64,000 nt of DNA from Saccharospirillum mangrovi (GCF_003367315.1 NZ_CP031415.1:1362001-1426000); one strand, 5' to 3'; positions 26,450 through 35,373 are shown, counted from the stretch's first letter. The notes: generated by a model from the letters alone, not told the origin. Numbers and translations: made by a program.

Positions 26450-27093
26450 GGTCGGCTGTCTTCCGGTAACTCGCCGTTGACGAAACGCGCGGCGGCGGCT
26501 TTTTCGTCGTTGATCAGGCGTCGGTTGGCGATAACGCGCACCAGCCAGGGCAGGGGTTTTACGCGCTGGCCGGTGGCCGCTGCCAGCACATAGGCCTTGG
26601 CGCATTTCTCGAACAATTCTGCGTTCAACACCAGGCGATTCGCGCTCATGCCCAGCAGCAACGGCTGACCGGCGAGCCAATGAACGTTCCCGCCCAGCTC
26701 CAATGCCGCCACATCGTTGCGAGCGCTGGCGCGCATTTTTCCCAGATGACGCACCTGTTCGTCGAACACGCCTGGCATCCGGCCGTGCACATCAAACAGG
26801 TGCTGACCGTAGCGACCGCAGCCGGTGGCGATGGCACCAACATCAGGGCGGCTGCGCAACAGGTGTGCGGCCAGGGTGGCGTTACCGTTGCCGGCGATGG
26901 GCATCCACTGCGGCTGGTCGGCGTCGCTGCTGCCAAACCAGAAACCATCGACACCCGGTACCCGCAGCGCCAGCCAGGCGCTGGGCGTTTGCAGCAATTG
27001 CCTGGCACGCAAGCGGTGCAGGCTGGTGCGCCATTCCTGCTGTAACTGTTGTTTGAGGGCGTTCTGCAAGGCGGCCTGAGGGCTGATGTTCAT
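26443..27093 (-). CDS. Class II aldolase-like protein without zinc HxH
   Basis: 216 residues. The overall pattern of class II aldolase/adducin proteins is present: PDVGAIATGCGRYG where the zinc-binding HxH normally lies, then PGVFDEQVRHLG, and a C-terminus with ELFEKCAKAYVLAAATG. The HxH is replaced by TGC, so zinc-dependent catalysis is doubtful. It overlaps the true class II aldolase gene upstream by four bases and is last in the operon. It may be a regulatory or structural partner of that enzyme. Confidence 0.65.
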   Translation of the reverse strand: MNISPQAALQNALKQQLQQEWRTSLHRLRARQLLQTPSAWLALRVPGVDGFWFGSSDADQPQWMPIAGNGNATLAAHLLRSRPDVGAIATGCGRYGQHLFDVHGRMPGVFDEQVRHLGKMRASARNDVAALELGGNVHWLAGQPLLLGMSANRLVLNAELFEKCAKAYVLAAATGQRVKPLPWLVRVIANRRLINDEKAAAARFVNGELPEDSRPY

Positions 27094-27743
27094 AACGCCG
27101 CCTCCTGTTGCAGATCGTTCTGCAACACCGCCAGGGCATCACGTTTGGCGGGCGGCATTCGTTCCAGTCGCTGACCGATCAACCGATTCAGATGCGCAGC
27201 GGCCAATCGTTCCAACGCTTCAATAGCCGCCAGGGCGGTATCGCTGTCGGCCGCTGCGCACAGCACACCGTGATTGCGCATCAGCCAGGCGTGGCTGTGA
27301 GCATCGACTGCCCGCTCCAGACGCCGCGCCAGCAAGGTCGTTCCGGAAGGCGCGTAACCGACCACCGGCACACGTTTGCCCAGCAGCGGCTGTTGTTCGG
27401 CTGGCACGTCCAGCGGTGCACCGAGTAATGCGCAGGCGCTGGCCAGGGGTTGGTGGGTGTGAATGCTGCACTGCAAATCCGCTCGGCGACGCAGCACGCG
27501 AGCGTGCAGACTGGATTCGACCGATGGCGAGCGCTGCGCTTCAACCACCGAAAGATCACTCAAGTTGAGCACGCAGACATCGGCGGCGCTCAGGCTGGCG
27601 TAGTCGGTCGCTGATGGGGTAACGGCCACCTGGCGCGCGTCCAGACGCAACATCAGGTTGCCCCCGGTGGCGGCAAAAAATCCGCGTTGCGACAGCTGCT
27701 GGCACAGCTCAACGACCGTTTGGCGTTCGGTTTCAAACAGCAT
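27090..27743 (-). CDS. Class II aldolase/adducin family enzyme
   Basis: 217 residues from ATG 27743, which has AGGAGA seven bases upstream; the longer frame to 27947 overlaps the glpD-like gene. Motifs: GGFFAATGGNLMLR, zinc ligands in SIHTHQPLASA and the third His in MRNHGVL, with an acidic residue in PSVESSLHA. Enzymes of this fold include fuculose-phosphate aldolase, ribulose-5-phosphate 4-epimerase and methylthioribulose-1-phosphate dehydratase; the last is plausible by length. It lies in an operon with a sugar-kinase-like phosphotransferase and a glycerol-3-phosphate dehydrogenase homologue, so a phosphorylated polyol or sugar substrate is likely. Confidence 0.8.
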   Translation of the reverse strand: MLFETERQTVVELCQQLSQRGFFAATGGNLMLRLDARQVAVTPSATDYASLSAADVCVLNLSDLSVVEAQRSPSVESSLHARVLRRRADLQCSIHTHQPLASACALLGAPLDVPAEQQPLLGKRVPVVGYAPSGTTLLARRLERAVDAHSHAWLMRNHGVLCAAADSDTALAAIEALERLAAAHLNRLIGQRLERMPPAKRDALAVLQNDLQQEAAL

Positions 27744-29382
27744 CCCGGTTCTCCTTGCTGACTTTGTCCTTGGTACTGCCCGGCACATCCTCAGTGCCGT
27801 CAGGTACACCATAGTACCGATGCCAAAGTTCGCTATACCGATGCCATTCTTCTTGCCATTTTGTGTCGTCCCACCCCAACGCCGGTTGCACCAGCTTGCG
27901 AATGGGCTGCTGCAAACCGGCGCCACCGTGCGCCAGCAGCAAGCCAATTCGGGTGCGCCGCAGCAGTAAGTCGTCGAGTTTCACCACCGCTTCGTGCCGG
28001 GCGCACCAGGGCAATTCGGCCCAAAGCGTGTCGGTGCCTGGAATGATGTTCAACGTTTTCGCATCGGCCGACGCCAGAAATTCACCCAGCCGCTCGCCGT
28101 AGCGCCCGGCCAGTCGTTTGAATTGAGCGTCGTTGAGTGCGCTGGGTTTATCCGGCCAATGGCTCGGCATCGACAACGGCGGCCCCGCGCGGTGCAGGCG
28201 TTTGAGTTCGGGAAACTTGTCGCGTACCCGGCGCAGGGCATCGCGCGCGATGTGCTGGAAGGTGGTCAGTTTGCCGCCGCCAATGGTGATCAGTTCGTGT
28301 TCTTCCCAAACGGCGTGGTCGCGCGCTTCTTTGGACGGGTCATCTGCGCCGCTGTCGACCACCGGGCGCACGCCGGAGAAGGTCGCCAGGATGTCGTTGC
28401 GCTGTAAGTTGAGCGACGGGAAATAGTGGTTCACCGACGCCAGCAGATAATCGACTTCGGCGTCGGTAATGGCCGCGTCCTGTTGCAAGTCCTGCCGGTG
28501 GTCCAGGTCGGTGTTGCCGACGATGACGCGGCCTTGAAACGGCGTGATAAAACCCGGGCGGCGGTCGTGCGGGTGTTCGGTGATCAACGTACCGCGCACC
28601 GGCAGACGGGCCGCGTCGAACACCAGATGGCTGCCGCGCAATGGCCGAATGCGTGGCGCGTTGGCCTGGCTGGATTGCACGCGTAGCCGATCGGCCCAGG
28701 CGCCGGTCGCGGCGATGACCTGGCGCGCCGGTATCCGCGTTGGTTGGGCATCTCCCAGATCAACATAAACGCCGCGCACCGGTGTTTTGCCGGCCGACTC
28801 CGGCTGGTACAGCCCGGTCACTTCGGCGTAATTTAGTGCAATGGCGCCGCTGCTTTCGGCGGCCTGAATCAACCGCAACGTCAGCCGGGCGTCGTCGGTC
28901 TGGCCTTCGTAAAAACACAGTGCGCCATCGAGGTTCGGTACCTCGAGTCCGGGAAACATTTCATGCAGCCGCGTCAGCGACACCGGATGGCGGCGCCGTT
29001 TACCGGCCATTCGATCGTACAGCCAAAGGCCGGCGCGGATGATCAGCGAACCTTTCCAATCGCGTCGATACAGCGGCCAGTGCATGCCTTCGATGTCGAT
29101 CAGGCCGGGCAGTTGGGCGCACAGCTTGTCGCGCTCGCGCACTGCGTGCCAGGTGGTCAGCAGTTGGCCTTGCTTGATGTAACGCAAGCCGCCGTGCACC
29201 CATTTGCCGGAACGGCTGGACGCGCCCCAGGCGAAGTCGCGCTGTTCCAACAGCAGGCAACGCAAACCCAGACGCGACGCCTCACGCAAGACGGCGGCGC
29301 CGGTGATGCCGCCGCCGATGACGATCAAATCCCAATCTTGTGCACTGAGCCAGGCCGGTTCAGGTCGAAACATCGGTGCCAT
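27733..29382 (-). CDS. glpD: FAD-dependent glycerol-3-phosphate dehydrogenase
   Basis: 549 residues from ATG 29382 (ATG 29373 is also possible). It oxidises sn-glycerol 3-phosphate to dihydroxyacetone phosphate and passes electrons to quinone at the inner membrane. The FAD-binding GGGITGAAVLREASRLGL, the GlpD signature WGASSRSGKWVHGGLRYI and the C-terminal helical domain are present. It is somewhat longer than E. coli GlpD (501) because of a basic/acidic tail after about 520. The gene sits between a phosphotransferase and a class II aldolase rather than with glpF/glpK, so its true substrate could be a different phosphopolyol. It overlaps the aldolase gene by 11 bases. Confidence 0.85.
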   Translation of the reverse strand: MAPMFRPEPAWLSAQDWDLIVIGGGITGAAVLREASRLGLRCLLLEQRDFAWGASSRSGKWVHGGLRYIKQGQLLTTWHAVRERDKLCAQLPGLIDIEGMHWPLYRRDWKGSLIIRAGLWLYDRMAGKRRRHPVSLTRLHEMFPGLEVPNLDGALCFYEGQTDDARLTLRLIQAAESSGAIALNYAEVTGLYQPESAGKTPVRGVYVDLGDAQPTRIPARQVIAATGAWADRLRVQSSQANAPRIRPLRGSHLVFDAARLPVRGTLITEHPHDRRPGFITPFQGRVIVGNTDLDHRQDLQQDAAITDAEVDYLLASVNHYFPSLNLQRNDILATFSGVRPVVDSGADDPSKEARDHAVWEEHELITIGGGKLTTFQHIARDALRRVRDKFPELKRLHRAGPPLSMPSHWPDKPSALNDAQFKRLAGRYGERLGEFLASADAKTLNIIPGTDTLWAELPWCARHEAVVKLDDLLLRRTRIGLLLAHGGAGLQQPIRKLVQPALGWDDTKWQEEWHRYSELWHRYYGVPDGTEDVPGSTKDKVSKENRDAV

Positions 29383-29401
29383 CCATTCAGACCCTGTTGA
29401 G

Positions 29402-30256
29402 TTACGCCGGCAATGCCTCGATGCCGGCACGGATTTGTTGTTGCAGCGGTTCAATTTCCGTCGGTGCCTGCCACAGCGCCAGGCGGCTGGCGCGAATCGG
29501 CAGCATCCAGGCGTCGATCTGCTGGTTGATCCAGGCCGGGTCGAGCTGACGCAGCCGCGCGTAATGTTTGAAATAACGGCGGTAAATGTTCAGCCGAAAA
29601 CGGCCGTACAGCCATTCTTTGAATTTGCTGATGCCGGGAAACAATTCGGCTTCGTGAAACAGAAAATGCGTCATGGCAAGGTCGGCCCCGACATGGCCGC
29701 GTGCGGCCGTCGCCCAGTCGATAACCGTTTCCAGGTGCGGATTCACCAGAATATTTTCGGTGTGGAAATCCATGTGCAGCAGGGTATTGCCGTCGGGCAA
29801 TTGATCCAGATAACGGTGCAGACGCGCGCGCTGGGCATCGCTGAGAAAATCCAGCGCGGCGGTGTCGATGTGTTGATGAATCTGGCTTTTCACATCCGGC
29901 AGTTGATCGGTTTCGGCGGCGTGCACCCGAGCGTGTTGCACCGCCATACGGCGCGGAATGCTGAGAAAATTCAGCGGGTTGTGGTCCAGACTGCCGGTCA
30001 GGGTGGTGCCGTCGATGCGGTTCATCACCAGACCAAAACGACCGTCCAGGTTAACCATACCCAGGCACTCAATGGCGGTGGCGCCTTTGGCGTGGGCTTC
30101 TTCGGCGTTGCGGCGTTCGAGGTCGGCCATGCTCTGGTCGTATTCGGCGTGGAAAAGTTTCACGATCTGGCCAGCTTGCCAGGCATAGATGTCGGCAGAA
30201 CGGGCCGATACCAGGGGTTGACCCAGGTCGGTCATGGTCAGGCTTTGGGTGGTCAT
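29402..30256 (-). CDS. APH/choline-kinase-type phosphotransferase
   Basis: 284 residues. The catalytic loop HMDFHTENIL (Brenner motif HxDxxxxN) and the metal-binding VIDWATAARGH are clear. The family includes aminoglycoside, homoserine, choline and fructosamine kinases. No resistance context is seen; it is first in an operon with a GlpD-like dehydrogenase and class II aldolase, so phosphorylation of a small polyol or amino alcohol before oxidation and cleavage is a reasonable inference. The stop is 19 bases before the glpD start. The ATG at 30256 has only a weak ribosome site; ATG 30235 is an alternative. Confidence 0.8.
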   Translation of the reverse strand: MTTQSLTMTDLGQPLVSARSADIYAWQAGQIVKLFHAEYDQSMADLERRNAEEAHAKGATAIECLGMVNLDGRFGLVMNRIDGTTLTGSLDHNPLNFLSIPRRMAVQHARVHAAETDQLPDVKSQIHQHIDTAALDFLSDAQRARLHRYLDQLPDGNTLLHMDFHTENILVNPHLETVIDWATAARGHVGADLAMTHFLFHEAELFPGISKFKEWLYGRFRLNIYRRYFKHYARLRQLDPAWINQQIDAWMLPIRASRLALWQAPTEIEPLQQQIRAGIEALPA

Positions 30257-30370
30257 GGTTGCGTCCGGTCTGGCTCGACGGCTGTTGTGGTTTGGCGCTT
30301 GGGTGCCGTGCGAGCCGTTGTTGTTGTTTTACGCCGGATCGAATCATGGCACTCTGCCCCCGCGTTGGTA

Positions 30371-30387
30371 TTGTCATTTGGTGACAA
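30371..30387. promoter_or_regulatory. Palindrome between divergent operon and AraC gene
   Basis: TTGTCA-TTTGG-TGACAA is a perfect 6-bp inverted repeat. It lies in the 160-base gap between the phosphotransferase operon and the divergent AraC-type regulator, where an operator controlling both would be expected. Confidence 0.5.
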
Positions 30388-30420
30388 AATGGCGCGACCC
30401 GAACAACCGGCTAAGGAGTC

Positions 30421-31458
30421 GTGGTTTTGGCAACCGACATGATTCAAGCCCGCGCCTTGCTGGGCTTTGCCGAGCTGCTGAGCGATGTCAACGCCGACCC
30501 AATGCCGCTGTTGGACTGCGCGAAGATCCCGCGCGAGGCGCTGCACGAACCGGAACGGCCGATTTCACTGGATGCGCTGGCGCGGCTTTATGACCTGACA
30601 GCCGGACAACTGGGCATGGCCGATTTCGGCTTGCGATTGTCGACCTATCAGGACGCTTCGCTCTACGGCCCCTTGGCGTTGATTGCGCTGAACGCCCACA
30701 GCGTTGGCGAAGCGCTCGACGGCCTGACGCGGAATTTCGCGTATCACACCCCCGGTGCGCATTTCGATGTTGGCCCGTCGGACGATGGCCGCTGGTTGGG
30801 TGTGCAGTATCGGTTGCGTCTGAGCGCGAACATCGATGGCCGCCAGATCATCGAACAGTCGTACGCCATGGCGTTCAAATTGTGGTCGATGGTCGCGCCG
30901 CAACGCGTTCAGGAAGCGCACATTATTTTGCGCCACGCGCCGGTTTTGCCGTTGGCAACTTACGCGAATTACTTCGGTTGTCCACTCAGTTTTGACCAAC
31001 CGCAAGATGCGATTTTGTTGCCGCTCGACGCCCTGGCGACGCCACTGGCGCAGACCGATGACTCGTTGCGGGCGACGGCCGAGCGTTATGTGGCGCACAT
31101 CATCCGCCGTCATCCGTTGGATGTCGGGCGACAGGTGGAACAGTTGATCGATCAGCAACTGGCCGTCGGCGGCGCCCGCATTGACGCCATTGCCCGGCAA
31201 TTGGGTTTGCATCGTCGCACGCTGCAACGGCGTTTAGCCGAACAATCGCTGGTATTTGATCAATTGCTCGACCAGCGCCGCCAGGCGCACGCCCGACGTT
31301 ACCTGGCCGACGATCAACTCAGCCTGGCGCGGGTAACGACGCTGCTCGGTTACAACGAACAAAGTTCCTTTATCCGCGCCTGCAAACGCTGGTCGGGCCT
31401 GGCACCGGGGCCGTGGCGGCGGCAACTGATGGCGGCGTCGATTGGCTCGGATCAATAG
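30421..31458 (+). CDS. AraC-family transcriptional regulator
   Basis: 345 residues. The N-terminal domain (about 15-200) is of the 'arabinose-binding' type found in OruR/ArgR-like AraC regulators. The C-terminal double HTH has ARQLGLHRRTLQRRL and VTTLLGYNEQSSFIRACKRW. The start is ambiguous: AAGGAG (30413-30418) is only two bases before GTG 30421, eight before an in-frame TTG 30427 and twenty before ATG 30439; spacing favours TTG. It is divergent from the kinase-glpD-aldolase operon and is probably its regulator. It converges on lolB. Confidence 0.87.
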   Translation: MVLATDMIQARALLGFAELLSDVNADPMPLLDCAKIPREALHEPERPISLDALARLYDLTAGQLGMADFGLRLSTYQDASLYGPLALIALNAHSVGEALDGLTRNFAYHTPGAHFDVGPSDDGRWLGVQYRLRLSANIDGRQIIEQSYAMAFKLWSMVAPQRVQEAHIILRHAPVLPLATYANYFGCPLSFDQPQDAILLPLDALATPLAQTDDSLRATAERYVAHIIRRHPLDVGRQVEQLIDQQLAVGGARIDAIARQLGLHRRTLQRRLAEQSLVFDQLLDQRRQAHARRYLADDQLSLARVTTLLGYNEQSSFIRACKRWSGLAPGPWRRQLMAASIGSDQ

Positions 31459-31480
31459 GTATACCGTTATCTTGCCAGAG

Positions 31481-31520
31481 GCTTTTGCGCTTTTGCGCTT
31501 TTGCGCTTTTGCGCTTGTGC
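31481..31520. repeat. Five tandem copies of an 8-mer
   Basis: GCTTTTGC is repeated four times exactly and once with one substitution (GCTTGTGC). It lies just past the AraC stop, in the gap before the convergent lolB stop. A number of this size could vary by slippage. It may also act as a pairing structure, since GC...GC arms alternate. Confidence 0.9.
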
Positions 31521-31597
31521 GTGGGGCGGTGATCGTGTGTGGTCCGTCAGTGTGGAAGGGTAGATATTGGCCGTCGGCTGACGGCCTGAGCGGATGC

Positions 31598-32158
31598 TTA
31601 GCTGGCGTCGGCGAGCCAGCTGCGAATCACCAGTCGGCCGCTGGCGTCGTCGCGTTCAAAGTCGATGCGTTGCGGCAGGGCGTCCGGGCCGTCGCCGTAG
31701 TAAGCCGGGAAGTTCACTGTCCAGCCGGACTGTTGCAGGCGCGTCATGCGGCCTTGGTCGTCCAGCGTCAGCGTGCCGATGTCGCGCGGCGAAGCGCGGC
31801 CTCGTACCCAATATTGCAGGTGATCGAGCGGCAGGTTCATGTCGGCCAGACGTTGGCCGAGTTCGGTCAGGCTGCGTGCGTGCCAGACGTCTTCGCCCTG
31901 GCGCAGCGTCACCCGGCCCGGACGACCGGCCACTTCAACCCGGCCCTGGCCCAGCGGGCCGGAAAGTTCAATCTCGAACGAGGCTTGCGATTGCACCCAG
32001 TCGACATTGAAACTGCTGGCTTCGCGCGCGTTGCGTACCGCCATTTTGCCGCTGAACGCCCAGGTTTCGGTTAAGTCGGCGTAATCGGGTTGGGTGTCGT
32101 TGTTGGCACAACCCACCAGCAACAGCGCGACGGCGCCCAGCGCCAGCCAGATTTTCAC
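31598..32158 (-). CDS. lolB: Outer membrane lipoprotein receptor LolB
   Basis: 186 residues. LolB accepts lipoproteins from the periplasmic carrier LolA and inserts them into the outer membrane. Lipobox LLVGC gives lipidated Cys17. The family pattern is present in W.FSGKMAVRN, the hydrophobic loop region LSGPLGQGRVEV, and the conserved YWVRG and PQRIDF. Its start overlaps the stop of the TPR lipoprotein gene by four bases. Unlike the usual lolB-ispE-prs order, no ispE follows; an AraC gene on the other strand does. Confidence 0.92.
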   Translation of the reverse strand: MKIWLALGAVALLLVGCANNDTQPDYADLTETWAFSGKMAVRNAREASSFNVDWVQSQASFEIELSGPLGQGRVEVAGRPGRVTLRQGEDVWHARSLTELGQRLADMNLPLDHLQYWVRGRASPRDIGTLTLDDQGRMTRLQQSGWTVNFPAYYGDGPDALPQRIDFERDDASGRLVIRSWLADAS

Positions 32159-33912
32159 AGGTCCACCTTAAAGCGATCGACCACACCAGTGGCAGTCGGG
32201 CTGTCGGCGTTCAGTTCAAAGGCGTGGCGCAACCAGCGGCGCGCTTCTTCCTGTTCGCCTTGCACCCACAACACCTCGGCCAGATGGGCAGCCACTTCGT
32301 CGTTGTCGAACGCGCCTAACGCTTTGCGCAGCCAGTCTTCGGCGACGGATAGATTGCCCAGTCGATATTCGATCCAGCCTTTGGAATCCATAATCGCCGG
32401 GTCTTCCGGTTCCAGTGCCAGCGCGCGGTCGATGTAGTCCTGCGCTTGCGCCAGGTTCAGATTGCGGTCTGCCCAGGTGTAACCCAGCGCATTCAGTGCT
32501 GAGGCGTTGTTCGGGTCCAGTTCCAGCACGGTGCTGAGATTGGCGTCGGCCAGTTCAAAGCGCTCCAGGCTGGTGGCGATTAACGCCTGGTCGTACAGCA
32601 GGCTGATGTCGCGCGGGTTCTGGTCCAGGCCCTGGTCAAGAATGGATATCGCCTGTTCGGCGTCGCCACGGCTGCGCAACGCACCGGCTTCAAGACGCCA
32701 CAAGATGGCGTTTTGCTCGGGGAAGTTAACGCGTGCCTGTGCCAGTTGCTGGCGCAGTTCGTCCAGTCGGTCCTGCGCCCAGAGTTCGGTCAGTTCGGCC
32801 AGCGCCGAGATCAGATACGGCGGTTGCTGCACGGCGAGAAAATGCTCGGCAGCGAGTTCCGGGCGAGCGTTTTCAACGTTGATGCGGCCGAGGTAATACT
32901 GCGCCTCGTCGGCATGAGCGCTTTGGACCAAGCGTTTGAACAACGCTTCGGCGGTGTCGTAATCGCCGGCTTCAAAGGATTCGCGTGCGAAAGTGCGCAC
33001 GATCAACGGCTCGTTCGGGAAGCGGTTGAACAGCGACTCCAATACTTCGGATTTGTCCGCCATGCCCTGGCTGTAAGCGAAGCTGGCGTAAGCGCTGGCG
33101 ACCTGGCTGTTGTCCGGATATTGCTCAGCGAGATCGGCAATCAATTCGTGGGCGGCGTCGAGTTCGTTGCGTTCCAGATGAATGCGGTACGCCAGCAGGC
33201 CTGCACCGGGGCTGTCGGACAACTGCCGCGACCGGGTGACTTCGGTGTAGGCGGTGTCGAAATCGCCGGCCTCGGTCAGCAAACGGGCGGCGCCGTAGGG
33301 CAGTGCGGCCGAACGCGGGTATTGGCTTTGCAGCCGTTGATAGATAGCCGCCAGTTCCAGCTTGCGATCAGTCGGCAAATAACCCGTGCCGATTAAAGCG
33401 GTTTCTGCCGGTGCCTGCGGGAACCGCGTCAGCCATTCATTCAACGCCTGTTCGCCGGTGACAAAATCGCCGTTGGCAAAACTCGATACCGCCAACGCCT
33501 GCCAGGCTTCGGCCACTTCCGGTTCCAGTTGTACCCAGTGGCTGGCGTGCGGCTGCATGCGGCCGTAGTCGTTGACCAGTTGCATCAAGGCCGAGGCACG
33601 GCGGGCAATTTGTGCGTCGTCGGTGCGGTTGTCGAGATGGCTGTACAGTTCAGCGGCGGCACCAAAATCGCCTCTATTAGTCGCGATCTCGGCCAGCAAC
33701 AATTGATAGAAGCTCTGGCCGTCGAGCGGAGTGGTGGCGATCTCGGGTGCGGCTGGCTCGGTCGGTTGCGGCGCGCTGCGCGGGCTCGGTGACGCTGTAC
33801 TGCCAGGAACGGTCAGGCCGGAGGCGCAGCCGCTGAGTATCAAGCTGAGCAAAACCAGGGTGACCAACGAGCGGAAAGCGTACGGACGGTGTTCGGTGTG
33901 GGCTGACTTCAT
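32155..33912 (-). CDS. TPR lipoprotein
   Basis: 585 residues from ATG 33912, chosen because it begins a clean lipoprotein signal (LILSGC, Cys29); in-frame ATGs farther upstream add only polar residues. After a Ser/Pro-rich linker there are at least nine tetratricopeptide-like repeats from about 60 to 570, including the canonical ALNALGYTWADRNLNL and DSKGWIEYRLGNL. Such proteins next to lolB in pseudomonads are of unknown function and are presumed outer-membrane scaffolds. It is divergent from hemA with about 200 bases between the starts. Confidence 0.88.
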   Translation of the reverse strand: MKSAHTEHRPYAFRSLVTLVLLSLILSGCASGLTVPGSTASPSPRSAPQPTEPAAPEIATTPLDGQSFYQLLLAEIATNRGDFGAAAELYSHLDNRTDDAQIARRASALMQLVNDYGRMQPHASHWVQLEPEVAEAWQALAVSSFANGDFVTGEQALNEWLTRFPQAPAETALIGTGYLPTDRKLELAAIYQRLQSQYPRSAALPYGAARLLTEAGDFDTAYTEVTRSRQLSDSPGAGLLAYRIHLERNELDAAHELIADLAEQYPDNSQVASAYASFAYSQGMADKSEVLESLFNRFPNEPLIVRTFARESFEAGDYDTAEALFKRLVQSAHADEAQYYLGRINVENARPELAAEHFLAVQQPPYLISALAELTELWAQDRLDELRQQLAQARVNFPEQNAILWRLEAGALRSRGDAEQAISILDQGLDQNPRDISLLYDQALIATSLERFELADANLSTVLELDPNNASALNALGYTWADRNLNLAQAQDYIDRALALEPEDPAIMDSKGWIEYRLGNLSVAEDWLRKALGAFDNDEVAAHLAEVLWVQGEQEEARRWLRHAFELNADSPTATGVVDRFKVDL

Positions 33913-34116
33913 GCGATAACGGCTGTCCTGATGAGTAGGTAACGGCATGACTGCGCGGCTCATTGTGCCAGATGGGAACCGCAGTGTCCCATGCGTGCCC
34001 AAGCCACTGTGGATGGGTCTTGTAAAGGTGTGCATTGCCGGTAGGGATGTCGCCTCGAACGGTGAAAATCGGTAGACTACGCGCCTTCCAGCGACAGTGA
34101 GTGGACCCCGCCTCAG

Positions 34117-35373
34117 ATGTCTTTAGTGGCCATCGGCATCAATCACCAAACCGCACCGATCGACATTCGGGAAAAGGTCAGCTTTGCGCCTGAAACCATG
34201 TCGGAGTCGCTGGCGGCGGTCCTGGCGCTGCCGGGTATCGACGAAACCGTCATCCTGTCTACCTGCAACCGCAGTGAAATCTATTGCGCCGCCGACGAAC
34301 GCAGCATCGAAGCGGTGGTGCAATGGCTGGCGGATTATCACAACGTTGAAATCAACCAGCTGCGCGACGCGCTCTACATTCACATCGACCGGCCGGCCAT
34401 CGAACATCTTGGCCGTGTCGCCGCCGGGCTCGATTCGATGGTGCTGGGCGAGCCACAGATTCTCGGCCAACTGAAATCCGCCTTCGCCGTCGCGCAGGAA
34501 TACGATTCGGTCGGCCAGCAATTGAACCAACTGTTCCAGCACAGTTTCCGCGTCGCCAAAAACGTTCGCACCCAGACCGCCATTGGCGAAAACGCCGTCA
34601 GCGTCGCCTTTGCGGCGGTCAGTCTCAGTACCCGTATTTTCGACAAACTCAGCGAGTGCCGCGCCTTGCTGGTTGGCGCGGGCGAAACCATCGATCTGGT
34701 CGCCCGGCATTTATTGGAAAAAGGCGTCACCGATCTGGTTGTTGCCAACCGCACCTTGACCCGCGCGCAGGAATTGGCCGAGCGTTTCGGCGCGCGTGCA
34801 GTCTTGCTGTCGGACATTCCCGATGAATTGCCGGCGGCCGACATTGTGATCAGTTCCACCGCCAGCCAGTTGCCGATCATCGGCAAGGGCATGGTCGAGC
34901 GGGCGCTGAAAAAACGCCGCCACCGGCCTATGTTCATGGTCGATATCGCAGTACCGCGCGACATCGAAGCCGAAGTTGGCGATTTGGGCGACATCTATCT
35001 GTACACCGTTGACGATCTGAAATCGGTCATCGAAGCCAATGTGCGCAGCCGCCGCGAAGCCGCCAAAGAAGCGTTGCAGATTATTGGCCGCTCCACCGAT
35101 GCGTTCAGTCAGTCGCTGAAAGAACGCCAGGCGGCGGATGTGATTCGCCAACTGCGTGCCAAAACCGAAACCCTGAAAAGCACCGAACTGGACAAAGCCC
35201 GTCGCGCTCTGGCGCAAGGCGGCGACCCGGAGCAGGTGCTGGAACAACTGGCGCGTGGCCTGACCAACAAACTGCTGCACGCCCCGACCGTCGCTCTGCG
35301 CAAGGCGCACGGCGAGGGCGAAGCCGAAGCGCGCGACTGGGTAACGCGGCTGTTTGATCTGGAAGATTCTTAG
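34117..35373 (+). CDS. hemA: Glutamyl-tRNA reductase
   Basis: 418 residues. It reduces glutamyl-tRNA(Glu) to glutamate-1-semialdehyde with NADPH, the first step of the C5 haem pathway. Catalytic Cys50 lies in ILSTCNRSEIY, with GINHQTAPIDIREK at the N-terminus. The NADPH site is LLVGAGETIDLVARHL and the C-terminal dimerisation helix is present. It is followed by prfA and prmC as in most gammaproteobacteria and is divergent from the TPR-lolB pair. Confidence 0.97.
   Translation: MSLVAIGINHQTAPIDIREKVSFAPETMSESLAAVLALPGIDETVILSTCNRSEIYCAADERSIEAVVQWLADYHNVEINQLRDALYIHIDRPAIEHLGRVAAGLDSMVLGEPQILGQLKSAFAVAQEYDSVGQQLNQLFQHSFRVAKNVRTQTAIGENAVSVAFAAVSLSTRIFDKLSECRALLVGAGETIDLVARHLLEKGVTDLVVANRTLTRAQELAERFGARAVLLSDIPDELPAADIVISSTASQLPIIGKGMVERALKKRRHRPMFMVDIAVPRDIEAEVGDLGDIYLYTVDDLKSVIEANVRSRREAAKEALQIIGRSTDAFSQSLKERQAADVIRQLRAKTETLKSTELDKARRALAQGGDPEQVLEQLARGLTNKLLHAPTVALRKAHGEGEAEARDWVTRLFDLEDS

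Noticed and set aside
29402-30256. Aminoglycoside resistance gene
   Set aside because: Only the general kinase motifs are seen and the operon is metabolic.
29204-30442. 412-codon frame opposite glpD and the phosphotransferase
   Set aside because: Covers two well-supported genes on the other strand and crosses their boundary; shadow of high-G+C codon use.
31481-31520. CRISPR-like repeats
   Set aside because: The 8-mers are contiguous with no spacers; no cas genes are present.
31442-32074. 210-codon frame opposite lolB that starts in the 8-mer region
   Set aside because: Antisense to lolB; its N-terminus is made of the GCTTTTGC repeat.
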